A program made the position numbers and the translations under genes. From the NCBI GenBank assembly GCA_020723485.1, contig DYIU01000002.1, positions 713,090 to 777,089 on the forward strand: DNA of 64,000 nucleotides. Direction: 5' to 3'. Numbering within the stretch: the first letter of the stretch is position 1; each line of letters starts with the position of its first letter. The notes below the pieces were generated by a model. The model saw nothing but the letters and a program-made list of their open reading frames with translations, did no database searches and was not told the DNA's origin. Source of the DNA: Acidimicrobium ferrooxidans. Lineage in GTDB: Bacteria > Actinomycetota > Geothermincolia > Fen-727 > Anoxymicrobiaceae. This document shows, in pieces, positions 1-8,746 of this stretch.

Positions 1-1733
1 TACTCGCTCTTCAAGGTCACATAGGCGTAGATGCCCTGCCCCTTTATCTCGTGCGGCATCCCGACAACAGCCGCCTCGGATACGTACTCGTGGCTGACCA
101 GCGCGCTCTCGACCTCGGCGGTCCCGATGCGGTGACCCGACACGTTGATGACGTCGTCGATGCGTCCCTGGAGCCAGTAGAAGCCATCCTCGTCCACCCT
201 GCAACCGTCACCGGTCACATAGACGCCCGGGAACATCGAGTAGTAGGTGTTGACGAAAAGCTCGTGGTTACCGTAGATGGTCCGCATCATGCCGGGCCAC
301 GGCCGCTTGATGCACAGGAAGCCGCTCTCGTTCACGTCGGCCTCTGAGCCGTCCTGGCGCAGGACGACCGGCATGACGCCGGGGAACGGGAAGCTGGCCG
401 AGCCCGGCTTCATGGGCGTGGCGCCGGCGAGCGGCGTGATGAGGATGCCGCCGGTCTCCGTCTGCCACCAGGTGTCCATTATCGGGCAGTTGCCTTTTCC
501 GATCTTCTCGTAGTACCAGAGCCAGACCTCGGGGTTGATCGGCTCTCCCACGGTACCGAGTATCCGCACGGACGAGAGATCGCGGGTCTCGGTCCACTTG
601 TCGCCGAGCCTCATGAGCGAGCGGATGACGGTTGGGGCGGTGTAGAACTGGGTGACCTTGTCTTTCTCGCAGATCTCCCAGAACCTGTCCGGGTTCGGGT
701 AGGTGGGCACACCCTCGAACATGACCTCGGTGAACCCGTTGCAGAGAGGCCCGTACACGATATAGCTGTGGCCGGTGACCCAGCCTATGTCCGCCGTGCA
801 CCACCAGACATCGTTTCCGTGGATGTCGAAAATCCATTTGAGTGAAAGCGCGACGTGCAGGAGGTACCCGGCGGTGGTGTGAAGGACTCCCTTGGGCTTT
901 CCGGTGCTGCCGGAGGTGTAAAGGATGAAAAGCGGGTCCTCCGCGTCCATCTGCTCCGGCTCGCAGGTCGCCTCGATATCGTCAGCGGCGAGCTCCTCGT
1001 GCCACCAGAGGTCGCGCCCTTCTTTCATATCGATCTCTATGCCGGCGTGCTTGACGACCAGGACTGACTTGACGTTGGGGCATTCATCCAGCGCCCAGTC
1101 GGCGTTCTTCTTGAGCGGGATGACCTTGCCGCTGCGGTAGCTCGCGTCCGAGCAGATGAGCGTCTGGCAGTCACTGTCCAGTATGCGGTCGCGCAGCGCG
1201 TCGGAGCTGAATCCCCCGAACACTACGCTGTGTACGGCCCCGATCCTGGCGCACGCGAGCATGGCGATGGGAAGCTCGGGAATCATGGGCAGGTATATGC
1301 AGACCCTGTCGCCCTTCTTCACGCCGTGCTTCTTCAAGGCGTTGGCCAGCCGGCAGACCTCGTCCAGGAGCTGCTGGTAGGTGAGCGTCCTGCTCTCTCC
1401 AGGCTCGTCGGGTTCCCAGATGATGGCCGCCTTGTCACCCTTCCCGTTTGAACAGTGCCTGTCCAGGCAGTTATAGGACGCGTTCAGCTTCCCGCCGCCG
1501 AACCAGGTGAACCTGTGTTCCTTCTCGTCGTGAGTGTAGACGGTGTCCCACTTCTTGTACCAGTCGAGCGACTCGGCCATCTCGCCCCAGAAGTTGTCAA
1601 CGTCGTTGATGGACCGGTCGTAGATATCCTTGTACTCGTCCATGCTCTTGATGTAAGCGCCCTTGCTGATCTCCTCCGGCGGGTAGATTATCTGACCCTC
1701 GCCCTCTGTTTTCTCTTTGTCCGCCCCGGCCAT
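1..1733 (-). CDS. acs: Acetyl-CoA synthetase (AMP-forming), C-terminus cut by window edge
   Basis: Activates acetate to acetyl-CoA through acetyl-AMP in the cytosol. Translating the minus strand from the ATG at 1731-1733 gives about 577 residues without a stop. Features seen include the AMP-binding signature YTSGSTGKPKG, the block WWQTETGG, and YVTGDGCRVDEDGFYWLQGR leading into DDVINVSGHRIGTAEVES. These are diagnostic of Acs rather than general acyl-CoA ligases. Family length is near 650 residues, so about 75 C-terminal residues, including the acetylatable lysine region, lie outside the window. The start is supported by an AAAGGAG ribosome binding site a few bases upstream. No partner gene for acetate metabolism is next to it here. 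Confidence 0.95.
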   Translation of the reverse strand, partial: MAGADKEKTEGEGQIIYPPEEISKGAYIKSMDEYKDIYDRSINDVDNFWGEMAESLDWYKKWDTVYTHDEKEHRFTWFGGGKLNASYNCLDRHCSNGKGDKAAIIWEPDEPGESRTLTYQQLLDEVCRLANALKKHGVKKGDRVCIYLPMIPELPIAMLACARIGAVHSVVFGGFSSDALRDRILDSDCQTLICSDASYRSGKVIPLKKNADWALDECPNVKSVLVVKHAGIEIDMKEGRDLWWHEELAADDIEATCEPEQMDAEDPLFILYTSGSTGKPKGVLHTTAGYLLHVALSLKWIFDIHGNDVWWCTADIGWVTGHSYIVYGPLCNGFTEVMFEGVPTYPNPDRFWEICEKDKVTQFYTAPTVIRSLMRLGDKWTETRDLSSVRILGTVGEPINPEVWLWYYEKIGKGNCPIMDTWWQTETGGILITPLAGATPMKPGSASFPFPGVMPVVLRQDGSEADVNESGFLCIKRPWPGMMRTIYGNHELFVNTYYSMFPGVYVTGDGCRVDEDGFYWLQGRIDDVINVSGHRIGTAEVESALVSHEYVSEAAVVGMPHEIKGQGIYAYVTLKSE

Positions 1734-2092
1734 TTGTGGTCTCCTTTCGCTTCTCCCGCATGGTCCGTCACTCGTTTCGGCGCAGCCTTAGCCAGGCAAA
1801 GGCCATTCCGATGTTTCCGACGACAGACCCAGGCGCCGCCGCGAGGCGGCAAAAAAAATCGCGGTTCTATTTACTTCGATAAGCCGGCCGCCGCTCTCAC
1901 CGGACCGGCCGGCCCGAAATGGCAGTCCGGGCGGCGCCCCGCCCCAACCAAAACGGGAAGTATATATGAAAGGAAGCAACTATGCAATCAATACAGGTTG
2001 GTCCGGTTTTACCGATGCCGCCGGGAACCTCGTCGGCAGACAGTACTACTGACCCACCGGTCATTACCCGGGAACGAAAAGCGCCTGCGAAC
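1734..2092. other. Intergenic region upstream of acs
   Basis: About 360 bases without a convincing gene. It contains a GC-rich stretch with repeated GGCCGG motifs near 1885-1915 and an A-run near 1852-1859. On the minus strand it would carry the acs promoter, but I could not find a -35/-10 pair with good spacing. The short frames across it lack ribosome binding sites and recognisable motifs. Confidence 0.5.
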
Positions 2093-3328
2093 TCAGGGCG
2101 CGGGGAACTTGAACGCCTGCTTGATACAGCCGGTTCCCCCCTTGCTGGTCGCGGTCAGGATCATGTCTTCGTATTCATGCAGCTCCCACAGGTGGGTCAG
2201 CAGGTGGCCGACCGGGACCGCGCCGCTCTCCACCAGGTCAGTCGCCCAGTCAAAGGTCTTCCTGGTCCTGCCATCCAGAGTGTCCGAGGCGCTGCACAGC
2301 GAGCCGCTGACCGACAGCTCCTTGAACCAGATTGGGGTCCAGTCCAGGTTCCTGGCGAAGTTCACCAGCCCTATCATGACCACCCGGCCCCCTGACCTCG
2401 TCATGCGGAGAGAATCATCGAGCGTCTCGCGGGTGCCCACGCAGTCGAGCACCATGTCCGGGCCTCCGTTCAGGTGCCTGCCTCCTATCATGGGCTTCAG
2501 CACCTCGGCCCCGGACAGCGACGCGACCTCCCCGTACAGGTCCTTGACCTCCCTCTGCATGATGACCTCGTCCGCCCCGTATCCCCTGGCGATGTCCGCC
2601 TGGAAGCCGTAGCGGGCAATCACGATGACCCTGCACCCGGGGGCGAGCGCCTTCAATGATGCCACCGCCAGCATCCCAATCGCGCCGCACCCGTAGACCA
2701 GGGCTGTCTCACCCGGCCCCGGCATGTTGCGCATGACGGAGTGGAGGGGCACAGTGAAAGCCTCGAGCAGCAGGGCCTCCTCGTCGGTCATGGAGTCGGG
2801 GACCCTGTTCAGCTGGCTCTCGTGGGCCACGAAGTACTCGCTCCACGAGCCTCCGCACGGGCCGCAGAACCCCGCGTAGAATCCCGGCGCGAGGGATCCT
2901 TCGCGCATGTTCAGGCACTGTGAGAAATCACCGCGGCTGCACGGCTCGCATGGCGTATCAATGTCGCGCGCGGCGCAGGGGAGCATCGGGTCGCATACCA
3001 CGCGGTCACCCGGAGAGAAGCCCCCGACGCTGCTGCCCACCTCCGCGACCCGGCCCACGTTCTCGTGGCCGATCGTGAACGGCATCGTTATGAACGGTTC
3101 GGTGTAAGGCGTGTCCTTGAGGAAGATGAGGTTGATGTCGCTGCCGCATACGCCGCCGTAAACGGTCCTCACCTTCACCCAGTTCTCATTGACGAGCTCG
3201 GGTTCGGGCACGTCCACCAGGCTGGTGGTAGCCAGGGGGCCGCGGTAGTAGGCATCGCGCTTCAAGCGCCCTGAAGCCATAGTGAAGGCGTAGCGCGGGA
3301 TGCTCGCGTTGAACTGGATCGCTTTCAT
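2093..3328 (-). CDS. Zinc-dependent MDR-family dehydrogenase (copy A)
   Basis: A 411-residue medium-chain dehydrogenase/reductase that probably oxidises an alcohol or polyol with NAD(P). GGVCGSD near residue 60 supplies the first catalytic-zinc cysteine, and GHENVG near residue 89 the histidine/glutamate block. A cysteine-rich loop with four Cys spaced through CAARDIDTPCEPCSRGDFSQ corresponds to the structural zinc lobe. The Rossmann region reads VYGCGAIGM, a variant of GxGxxG. The ATG has a GGGGAG ribosome binding site. It is the downstream gene of a two-gene unit, 15 bases after its paralogue at 3344-4570. The two share most of their sequence by eye and clearly come from tandem duplication. 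Substrate is unknown. Confidence 0.85.
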   Translation of the reverse strand: MKAIQFNASIPRYAFTMASGRLKRDAYYRGPLATTSLVDVPEPELVNENWVKVRTVYGGVCGSDINLIFLKDTPYTEPFITMPFTIGHENVGRVAEVGSSVGGFSPGDRVVCDPMLPCAARDIDTPCEPCSRGDFSQCLNMREGSLAPGFYAGFCGPCGGSWSEYFVAHESQLNRVPDSMTDEEALLLEAFTVPLHSVMRNMPGPGETALVYGCGAIGMLAVASLKALAPGCRVIVIARYGFQADIARGYGADEVIMQREVKDLYGEVASLSGAEVLKPMIGGRHLNGGPDMVLDCVGTRETLDDSLRMTRSGGRVVMIGLVNFARNLDWTPIWFKELSVSGSLCSASDTLDGRTRKTFDWATDLVESGAVPVGHLLTHLWELHEYEDMILTATSKGGTGCIKQAFKFPAP

Positions 3329-3343
3329 CGCATCTCCCCCGTG

Positions 3344-4570
3344 CTAGAACTTGAAGGCCTGCTTGATACAGCGGTTGCTGCCCTTGCTGGCCGCCGTCTC
3401 GATCATCTGCTCGTACTGTTCCAGCCCCCAGGTGTGGGTCAGCAGGTGGTCCACCTTTATGGTGCCGTCGGCCACCATGTCCCGGGCCCAGGCGTACGTC
3501 TTCTGCGTCTTGCCGCCGATGGTCTCCGCCGCGGAGCAGAGCGTCCCCCTTATCGTGAGCTCCTTGAACCATACGGGCGTCCAGTCCAGCCTGCCCACTA
3601 CCGACGCCAGGCCGACGACCACTATCCTGCCGCCGGACCTGGTCATGCGGAACGCGTCGTCCAGCGTGTCGGTATGGCCGACGCAGTCAAAGACCGCGTG
3701 GGGGCCGCCGTTCAGGAACCTGCCCCCTATCATGGGCTTGAGCACCTGCGCGCCTGTCAGGTCCGCCACCGCCTCGTAGAGGTCCTTGACCTCCTTCTGC
3801 ATGATTATCTCGTCCGCCCCGTACTCCCGCGCGACCTCCGCCTGGAACGGGTAGCGGGCCACCACGACGACCCTGCATCCCGGGGCCAGGGCTTTCAGCG
3901 AGGCAGTCGCGAGCATTCCTATGATGCCGCAGCCGTACACCAGCACCGTCTGGCCATCCTCGGGCAGGTTCCTCAGGACCGGGTGCATGGAGCTGGCGAG
4001 CGCGTCTATTATCACGGCCTCTTCGTCGCTCATAGAGTCGGGAATCTTGAGGAGTTGTGACTGGTGCGCCACGTAATACTCGCTCCAGGAGCCTCCGACC
4101 TTGTCGCTGTAGCCGAGGTTGATGGTCGGCGGAAGCGTTCCTTTCCGCATATTCAGGCACTGGGAGAAGTCACCCCTCGCGCACGGGGCGCAGGGAGGGT
4201 CGATATCCCGCGCCGCGCAGGGGAGCATCGGGTCCGCGACGACCCTGTCCCCGACAGCGAAGCCTTCGACGGCATCCCCGACCTCCACGATGGTGCCCAC
4301 GTTCTCGTGGCCGACCGTGTAGGGCATGTCGATGAAAGGCTCGGAGTAGGGCGAGTCGTGGAGGAATATCATGTTGAGGTCGCTGCCGCAGACGCCGCCG
4401 TACGAGGTCCTGACTTTGACCCAGTTCTCGTTGACCAGTTCGGGGGCCGGCACGTCGTCCATGTAGAGTATGGCGAACGGCCCCTTGTAGTAGACCTCGT
4501 CGCGGAGCCTGCCCAGGCTCTTAACCAGGGCGTATCTCGGGACGGTGACGTTGAACCTGATCGCCTTCAT
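3344..4570 (-). CDS. Zinc-dependent MDR-family dehydrogenase (copy B)
   Basis: A 408-residue paralogue of the gene at 2093-3328, with the same order of motifs: GGVCGSD, GHENVG, a four-cysteine structural zinc loop, VYGCGIIGM in the nucleotide-binding fold, and a C-terminus ending near IKQAFKF. The start ATG follows a GGGGG-rich ribosome binding site. It is the first gene of the pair and is divergent from the feo operon; the 180-base gap between them carries the feo promoter. Differences from copy A cluster in the segment after the zinc loop and in the middle of the protein, where substrate specificity could differ. Exact substrate cannot be told from sequence. Confidence 0.85.
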   Translation of the reverse strand: MKAIRFNVTVPRYALVKSLGRLRDEVYYKGPFAILYMDDVPAPELVNENWVKVRTSYGGVCGSDLNMIFLHDSPYSEPFIDMPYTVGHENVGTIVEVGDAVEGFAVGDRVVADPMLPCAARDIDPPCAPCARGDFSQCLNMRKGTLPPTINLGYSDKVGGSWSEYYVAHQSQLLKIPDSMSDEEAVIIDALASSMHPVLRNLPEDGQTVLVYGCGIIGMLATASLKALAPGCRVVVVARYPFQAEVAREYGADEIIMQKEVKDLYEAVADLTGAQVLKPMIGGRFLNGGPHAVFDCVGHTDTLDDAFRMTRSGGRIVVVGLASVVGRLDWTPVWFKELTIRGTLCSAAETIGGKTQKTYAWARDMVADGTIKVDHLLTHTWGLEQYEQMIETAASKGSNRCIKQAFKF

Positions 4571-4683
4571 GAACCCATTCCCCCTCTGGCGCTTGGAGCC
4601 CGGCGGGTCGCTTCCCTAGCATATTCGCAATCCGGAGCACCCTTCAAGCGCGGGGCGGGCTTGCGGGGCCCCGGTAAAATCCA

Positions 4684-4712
4684 TTGACACGGTAGGGATT
4701 CAATGCTACCTT
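4684..4712 (+). promoter_or_regulatory. Promoter of the feo operon
   Basis: TTGACA at 4684-4689 is a perfect -35 hexamer. A 17-base spacer leads to TACCTT at 4707-4712 as the -10. The predicted transcription start, about 4719, lies just before the DtxR-type operator at 4724-4747 and 33 bases before the first feoA start codon. Confidence 0.7.
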
Positions 4713-4723
4713 AGAGTCAGAAG

Positions 4724-4747
4724 TTAGGTGAGCCTAATAATTAGGTG
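4724..4747 (+). promoter_or_regulatory. DtxR/IdeR-type iron operator
   Basis: TTAGGTGAGCCTAA at 4724-4737 is a perfect inverted repeat (TTAGG / CCTAA). A further TTAGGTG half site follows at 4741-4747. The first two half sites match the classic iron-box consensus for the DtxR family. It lies at about +5 to +28 of the predicted transcript, and the last half site overlaps the AGGTG that would serve as ribosome binding site for the first feoA. Binding by the regulator encoded at the end of the operon (7711-8082) would give autoregulated, iron-repressed expression. Confidence 0.75.
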
Positions 4748-4751
4748 AAAG

Positions 4752-5075
4752 ATGGCTGGAAGGCGACGGATGCGTACCGGGAATATTTTGAGGCACGGGC
4801 ATGAGTGCCTTGAGGATACGAGCGCAAAGACCAAGATCGTAACGCTGGGAGAGCTCTCCCCCGGCAGCACCGGCACTATCCGCAGGATGGCCTGCAGGCG
4901 CCAGTTGCGCCGCCGGCTAATGGACATGGGCGTAGTCGCGGGAACGCCGGTGGTCGTCGAGCGGGTGGCTCCGCTGGGTGACCCGATAGAGCTCCGGCTC
5001 AAGGGCTTCCACCTGTCGCTGCGTAAAGAGGAGGCCGGTGACATCTGGGTGGAGGTTCCGGAGGATGGGAGCTAG
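4752..5075 (+). CDS. feoA: FeoA-like ferrous iron transport accessory protein
   Basis: A 107-residue protein whose residues 30-104 form the SH3-like FeoA fold: VTLGELSPGSTGTIRRM, then RRRLMDMGVVAGTPVVVE and a PLGDPIELRLKG strand. FeoA supports FeoB in cytosolic Fe(II) uptake. The N-terminal 29 residues are an extension not usual in FeoA and include a His/Cys patch (RHGHEC). The ATG at 4752 uses AGGTG inside the operator; an in-frame ATG at 4770 with GGAAGG upstream is an alternative start. The gene overlaps the next feoA by 11 bases. Confidence 0.88.
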   Translation: MAGRRRMRTGNILRHGHECLEDTSAKTKIVTLGELSPGSTGTIRRMACRRQLRRRLMDMGVVAGTPVVVERVAPLGDPIELRLKGFHLSLRKEEAGDIWVEVPEDGS

Positions 5076-5409
5076 CGGACTCATACCACTTGGTTTCATG
5101 CAGCCCGGTGAGACCGGGGTCCTGGTTGAGATAAGGGGCTTGAGGCACCACGACCAGGATGGCACCGGGTCGGGCCACGCGGGCCCGTCAAAGGGGTACC
5201 GCAGGGGCCACATGTTCCATTCCGACCGCGGACACAGGCTGGTCCACAGGCTCAACCACATGGGGCTCGTCCCCGGCGCCCCCGTGAGGGTACTCCAGAA
5301 CAACGCCCCGGGCCCGGTGATAGTCGCGGTAAAGGACTCTCGCCTGTGCCTGGGAAGAGGGGTCGCCAACAAGGTTATGGTGAGCCCGCACAGCGGGGCG
5401 GGGACCTAG
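5065..5409 (+). CDS. feoA: Second FeoA-like protein with His-rich insertion
   Basis: A 114-residue FeoA paralogue. PLGFMQPGETGVLVEIRG and HRLNHMGLVPGAPVRVLQNN mark the FeoA core, and the last strand ends near ANKVMV. Between the first strands and the HMGLVPG turn there is an insertion of about 25 residues rich in histidine (HHD, GHAG, GHMFH, GHRLVH) that ordinary FeoA proteins lack. Start is the ATG at 5065, with GGAGG nine bases upstream, overlapping the end of the first feoA. feoB follows after 9 bases. The histidines might bind metal, but that is inference. Confidence 0.82.
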   Translation: MGASGLIPLGFMQPGETGVLVEIRGLRHHDQDGTGSGHAGPSKGYRRGHMFHSDRGHRLVHRLNHMGLVPGAPVRVLQNNAPGPVIVAVKDSRLCLGRGVANKVMVSPHSGAGT

Positions 5410-5418
5410 GAGGCCGCG

Positions 5419-7467
5419 GTGGCAGCCGTGCGGACGAGTGCAACGGTCGCGCTGGCCGGCAATCCCAACGCCGGCAAGACCACCGTCTTCAACAACCTGA
5501 CCGGCGGGCGCCAGCACGTCGGGAACTGGCCCGGTGTCACCGTCGAGAAGAAAGAGGGTACCTCCAGGCACCGCGACCTGACCTTCAAGGTGGTCGACCT
5601 GCCGGGCACGTACAGCCTGACGGCCTACTCTCTCGAGGAAGTCATCGTCAGGGATTTCATCTCCGGGGAAAAGCCGGAAGTGGTGGTCGACATCGTCGAC
5701 GCCAGCAACATCGAGCGGAACCTCTACCTCACCACCCAGCTGATGGAGCTGGGCGTGCCGGTCATCATCGCCCTGAACATGATGGACGCGGCCGAGAGCC
5801 GGGGGGTGCAGATAAACGTCGAGCTGCTCTCGGAGCTGCTCGGGGTGCCGGTGGTCCCGATGGTGGGGCTGCGCAACCGTGGGACAGAGGAGCTGAAGGA
5901 CGCGGTGGCGGCCGCCGTCGGGGGAGAGGCCCGCTTCCGGGGGATACAGGTCAACTACGGCAGGGAGCTCGAGGAGGAGATCGAGAGGCTTCAGGGCTCC
6001 ATCGAGGGAGAGGGCGGTGTCCCGCCGGAGTTCCTGGGCAGGTACTCCTCCAGGTGGCTCGCGGTCAAGCTGCTGGAGGAGGACGCCGGCGTCGAGACGG
6101 ACATCACCGCCTACTGCGGGCGGGACTGCGCCGTCTTCAAGCAGTTCGAGGACAGCCGGAGGCACCTCCTGTCGATCTTCGGCGACGACATCGAGACCGT
6201 CATCGTGGACATGCGCTACGGGTTCGTGGCCGGCGTCGTCCGCGAGGCTGTCAAGCGTAAGCGCGAAGACGCCGTAACCACCTCCGACCGGATCGACAAC
6301 GTCCTCACGAACCGCATACTGGGGTTCCCGTTCTTCGCGCTGTTCATGTGGCTCATGTTCTTCCTCACGTTCTTCCTGGGCAAGTACCCGATGGGCTGGA
6401 TCGACAGCCTGGTGCAGGGCCTGGCGAAGCTGGTAAACACGAACCTCACTTCACCCGCCTGGCTGAACTCGCTGCTCGTGGACGGCGTGATCGGTGGAGT
6501 GGGGTCGGTCCTGGTCTTCCTCCCGCAGATATTCATAATCTTCATCTGCATCTCGATCCTGGAGGACACCGGCTACATGGCCCGTGCCGCCTTCATAATG
6601 GACCGCATCATGCACTGGCTCGGCCTCCACGGGAAGTCCTTCATCCCAATGGTCATGGGGTTCGGCTGCAATGTCCCGGCTGTAATGGCCACGCGGACGC
6701 TCGAGAGCGACAAGGACCGCATGATAACCATCCTGGTCAACCCGCTGATGTCGTGCACCGCCCGGCTTCCCGTCTACGCACTCTTCACCGCGGCGTTCTT
6801 CGCGGCCAACCAGGGCACGGTGACGTTCTCCCTCTACCTGCTGGGCATCGTGCTCGCCGTGGCGATGGCAAAGCTCTTCCGGAAGTTCCTCTTCCCCGGG
6901 GAGAGCGAGCCGTTCGTGATGGAGCTTCCCCCCTACCGCTGGCCGACGCTCAAGGGGACGCTCGTGCACATGTGGGACCGGGGGTCCCTCTTCCTGCGGA
7001 AGGCGGGCACCGTGATACTCGCGGGCTCGGTAGTCATCTGGCTGCTGTCCTACCTGCCGCCCGGCATCGAATACGGGAGCAGCGGAAGCCTGGCCGGGAT
7101 GATAGGAAGGGCCCTCGAGCCCCTGGTGGCGCCGCTCGGATTCGATTGGCGCGCCGCGGTAGCTCTCCTGTTCGGGTTCGTGGCGAAGGAAATAGTTGTC
7201 AGTACGTACGGAGCGCTCTTCGGCGTGGGCGAGGACAAGGCGGCGATATCGGCCAGCCTCCAGCAGGTGTTCACCCCGCTCACCGCTTACTGCTTCATGG
7301 CCTTCACGCTGCTCTACACCCCGTGCCTCGCCACCGTCGCGGTGATAAGGAAGGAGACGGGCTCCTGGAAGTGGGCCGCGTTCGCCGTCGGTTATTCGCT
7401 GGCGCTGGCGTGGCTCGTCGCCTTCCTCATCTACAGGGTGGGGCTTCTTTTCGGCCTCGGGGGGTAA
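5419..7467 (+). CDS. feoB: Ferrous iron transporter FeoB
   Basis: A 682-residue membrane GTPase that imports Fe(II). The N-terminal G domain has G1 GNPNAGKTT (14-22), G2 [12 protein letters not shown]3 DLPGTYSL and G4 NMMD. A helical regulatory segment follows, then two Gate domains separated by a FeoB_C block, with many hydrophobic helices after about residue 290. [16 protein letters not shown] and the later [14 protein letters not shown] are typical of the core. Start is GTG at 5419, seven bases after AGGAGG. Length matches the family. It is cotranscribed with both feoA genes and is followed at once by a FeoC-like gene. Confidence 0.97.
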   Translation: MAAVRTSATVALAGNPNAGKTTVFNNLTGGRQHVGNWPGVTVEKKEGTSRHRDLTFKVVDLPGTYSLTAYSLEEVIVRDFISGEKPEVVVDIVDASNIERNLYLTTQLMELGVPVIIALNMMDAAESRGVQINVELLSELLGVPVVPMVGLRNRGTEELKDAVAAAVGGEARFRGIQVNYGRELEEEIERLQGSIEGEGGVPPEFLGRYSSRWLAVKLLEEDAGVETDITAYCGRDCAVFKQFEDSRRHLLSIFGDDIETVIVDMRYGFVAGVVREAVKRKREDAVTTSDRIDNVLTNRILGFPFFALFMWLMFFLTFFLGKYPMGWIDSLVQGLAKLVNTNLTSPAWLNSLLVDGVIGGVGSVLVFLPQIFIIFICISILEDTGYMARAAFIMDRIMHWLGLHGKSFIPMVMGFGCNVPAVMATRTLESDKDRMITILVNPLMSCTARLPVYALFTAAFFAANQGTVTFSLYLLGIVLAVAMAKLFRKFLFPGESEPFVMELPPYRWPTLKGTLVHMWDRGSLFLRKAGTVILAGSVVIWLLSYLPPGIEYGSSGSLAGMIGRALEPLVAPLGFDWRAAVALLFGFVAKEIVVSTYGALFGVGEDKAAISASLQQVFTPLTAYCFMAFTLLYTPCLATVAVIRKETGSWKWAAFAVGYSLALAWLVAFLIYRVGLLFGLGG

Positions 7468-7468
7468 C

Positions 7469-7711
7469 ATGCTCGACAAGATAATGAGAGAGATAGAGAA
7501 CAGCAAAGGTCCCCTGACCACGAGGGAGCTCGCAAAGCGCCTCGACATCGAAGAAAGCGCGCTCGAAGGGATGCTCGAGTTCCTGGAGAGAAAGGGGAGG
7601 CTCTCGGTCTACCGGCCGGGGGAAGACTGCGAGGAATGCGGGCTTGTCTCGTGCGCGTCATGCGTGTACAGGGCGGCCTGTCCCCGCAGCGAAGAGGGAG
7701 GCGACTCCTGA
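7469..7711 (+). CDS. feoC: FeoC-like winged-helix Fe-S protein
   Basis: An 80-residue protein. Residues 1-55 form a winged helix (LTTRELAKRLDIEESALEGML). It is followed by a cysteine cluster CEECGLVSCASC and one more Cys before a short tail, which fits the [4Fe-4S]-binding wing of FeoC. FeoC is thought to regulate FeoB stability or transcription. The ATG lies one base after the feoB stop, and the gene's TGA overlaps the ATG of the next gene (TGATG), so translation is probably coupled. Position and cysteines make FeoC the best reading; a generic DtxR/MarR-like small regulator is less likely. Confidence 0.75.
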   Translation: MLDKIMREIENSKGPLTTRELAKRLDIEESALEGMLEFLERKGRLSVYRPGEDCEECGLVSCASCVYRAACPRSEEGGDS

Positions 7712-8082
7712 TGGGAACAGGAGCGTTCGAGCGTTACCTGGAGGCGATCTTCGAGATTGCCGAGGGAGGGGGGGACGTCCGGGTCAAGGACATCGCGCTG
7801 TCGCTCGGCATCTCCAACCCGAGCGTCTCGGAGATGGTCGACAGGCTTGTCGAGAACTCGCTCGTTACACACGACAAGTACCGCCACATAGAGCTGACGG
7901 CAAAGGGAAGGCGCATCGCCAAGGGCCTCGACCGCAAGCACGAGGTAATCAAGAGCTTCTTCATAAACGTGCTCGAGGTTGACGAGAAGGTGGCCGACAG
8001 CGACGCGTGCGAGATAGAGCACGTCATAAGCGACCAGACCCTGAACAGGCTGGTCAGGTACCTCGAATCCCTCGAACAGTAA
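7711..8082 (+). CDS. DtxR-family iron-dependent repressor (short form)
   Basis: A 123-residue metal-dependent repressor. The N-terminal HTH reads VKDIALSLGISNPSVSEMVDRL. The dimerisation/metal domain has H77 and C100-x2-E103-H104, matching the Cys/Glu/His set of the DtxR primary site. The Cys, rather than Glu as in MntR, points to iron sensing. The C-terminal SH3-like domain of DtxR/IdeR is absent, giving an MntR-like length. The start ATG overlaps the stop of the feoC-like gene and has GGGAGG about 10 bases upstream. The matching operator is at 4724-4747, so autoregulation of the operon is likely. Confidence 0.87.
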   Translation: MGTGAFERYLEAIFEIAEGGGDVRVKDIALSLGISNPSVSEMVDRLVENSLVTHDKYRHIELTAKGRRIAKGLDRKHEVIKSFFINVLEVDEKVADSDACEIEHVISDQTLNRLVRYLESLEQ

Positions 8083-8088
8083 TAAACC

Positions 8089-8097
8089 GGGGTCAGG
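8089..8097. repeat. Remnant core of the GGGGTCAG element
   Basis: GGGGTCAGG lies between two convergent stop codons (TAA 8080-8082 plus, TAG 8098-8100 minus). Only the core of the dispersed element is present. Its assignment rests on position directly 3' of stop codons, as for the complete copies. Confidence 0.4.
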
Positions 8098-8664
8098 CTA
8101 GAGCTTGAAGAGCTTCTGCGCCTGCTTGTAGCTCGGGCAAGTCTCGGCCTTCCAGGGGTCCTTCGAGTACTGCACGCACCTCCTGCAGCAGACCGAGAGC
8201 TGCGCCCCCTGGTTTACGAGCAGGGCAGCCAGGAACGAGAAGAACATCCGCCAGTCACCCAGCGCGGCGATAGCCGGCATTATCTCGAGCACCGCTACGG
8301 AGCCGCCCTCCGCTATTATCCCCGCCGTGTCGAGGGTCTTCCCGGGCTGAGGGGGGAACATCTTCGCAGCCCACCTTCCCAGGTAGTAGAAGTCACATGC
8401 CTCGCCGTAATTCTCGCACCGGGTGCAGATGAGGTACTTGCAGAGGGTGAACCAGGTGACCAGCGCCGCCAGCCAGATGGGGAACCACCTCGGCCGGCGG
8501 CGTGCGACCACGTAGCCGCCGCAGGCCAGCATCCATAGGCCTGAGCCGATCAGGAACCGCATTGCTGCCCGGTTCGGCTCGGGCCACTCCCGTGAGGCCG
8601 CGCCTTCACCTGCGCCGCTCGAACAACCGCATCCACAGCCGCATTTCATCTCCGGCGCGCTCAA
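8098..8664 (-). CDS. Cysteine-rich membrane protein of unknown function
   Basis: About 188 residues from a TTG at 8664 with GAGGAGG five bases upstream; an in-frame ATG lies five codons later. The N-terminus carries MKCGCGCGCSSG, a dense alternating Cys-Gly run. Two or three hydrophobic helices follow (around FLIGSGLWMLACGGYVVA and WLAALVTWFTLCKYLI). Two further Cys clusters, CTRCENYGEAC and CCRRCVQY...ETC, frame a third hydrophobic stretch. The pattern suggests a metal- or Fe-S-binding membrane protein. I do not recognise the family. It converges with the feo operon, with 15 bases between the two stop codons, but nothing proves a shared role. Confidence 0.7.
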   Translation of the reverse strand: MSAPEMKCGCGCGCSSGAGEGAASREWPEPNRAAMRFLIGSGLWMLACGGYVVARRRPRWFPIWLAALVTWFTLCKYLICTRCENYGEACDFYYLGRWAAKMFPPQPGKTLDTAGIIAEGGSVAVLEIMPAIAALGDWRMFFSFLAALLVNQGAQLSVCCRRCVQYSKDPWKAETCPSYKQAQKLFKL

Positions 8665-8746
8665 GACGTCCTCCTCGTCCGGTAGTGCCGGCCGCACAGC
8701 CGGCCGCTTTTCCGATGCCGACCGTGGGCCGGCGTTTCCGCCAGTA

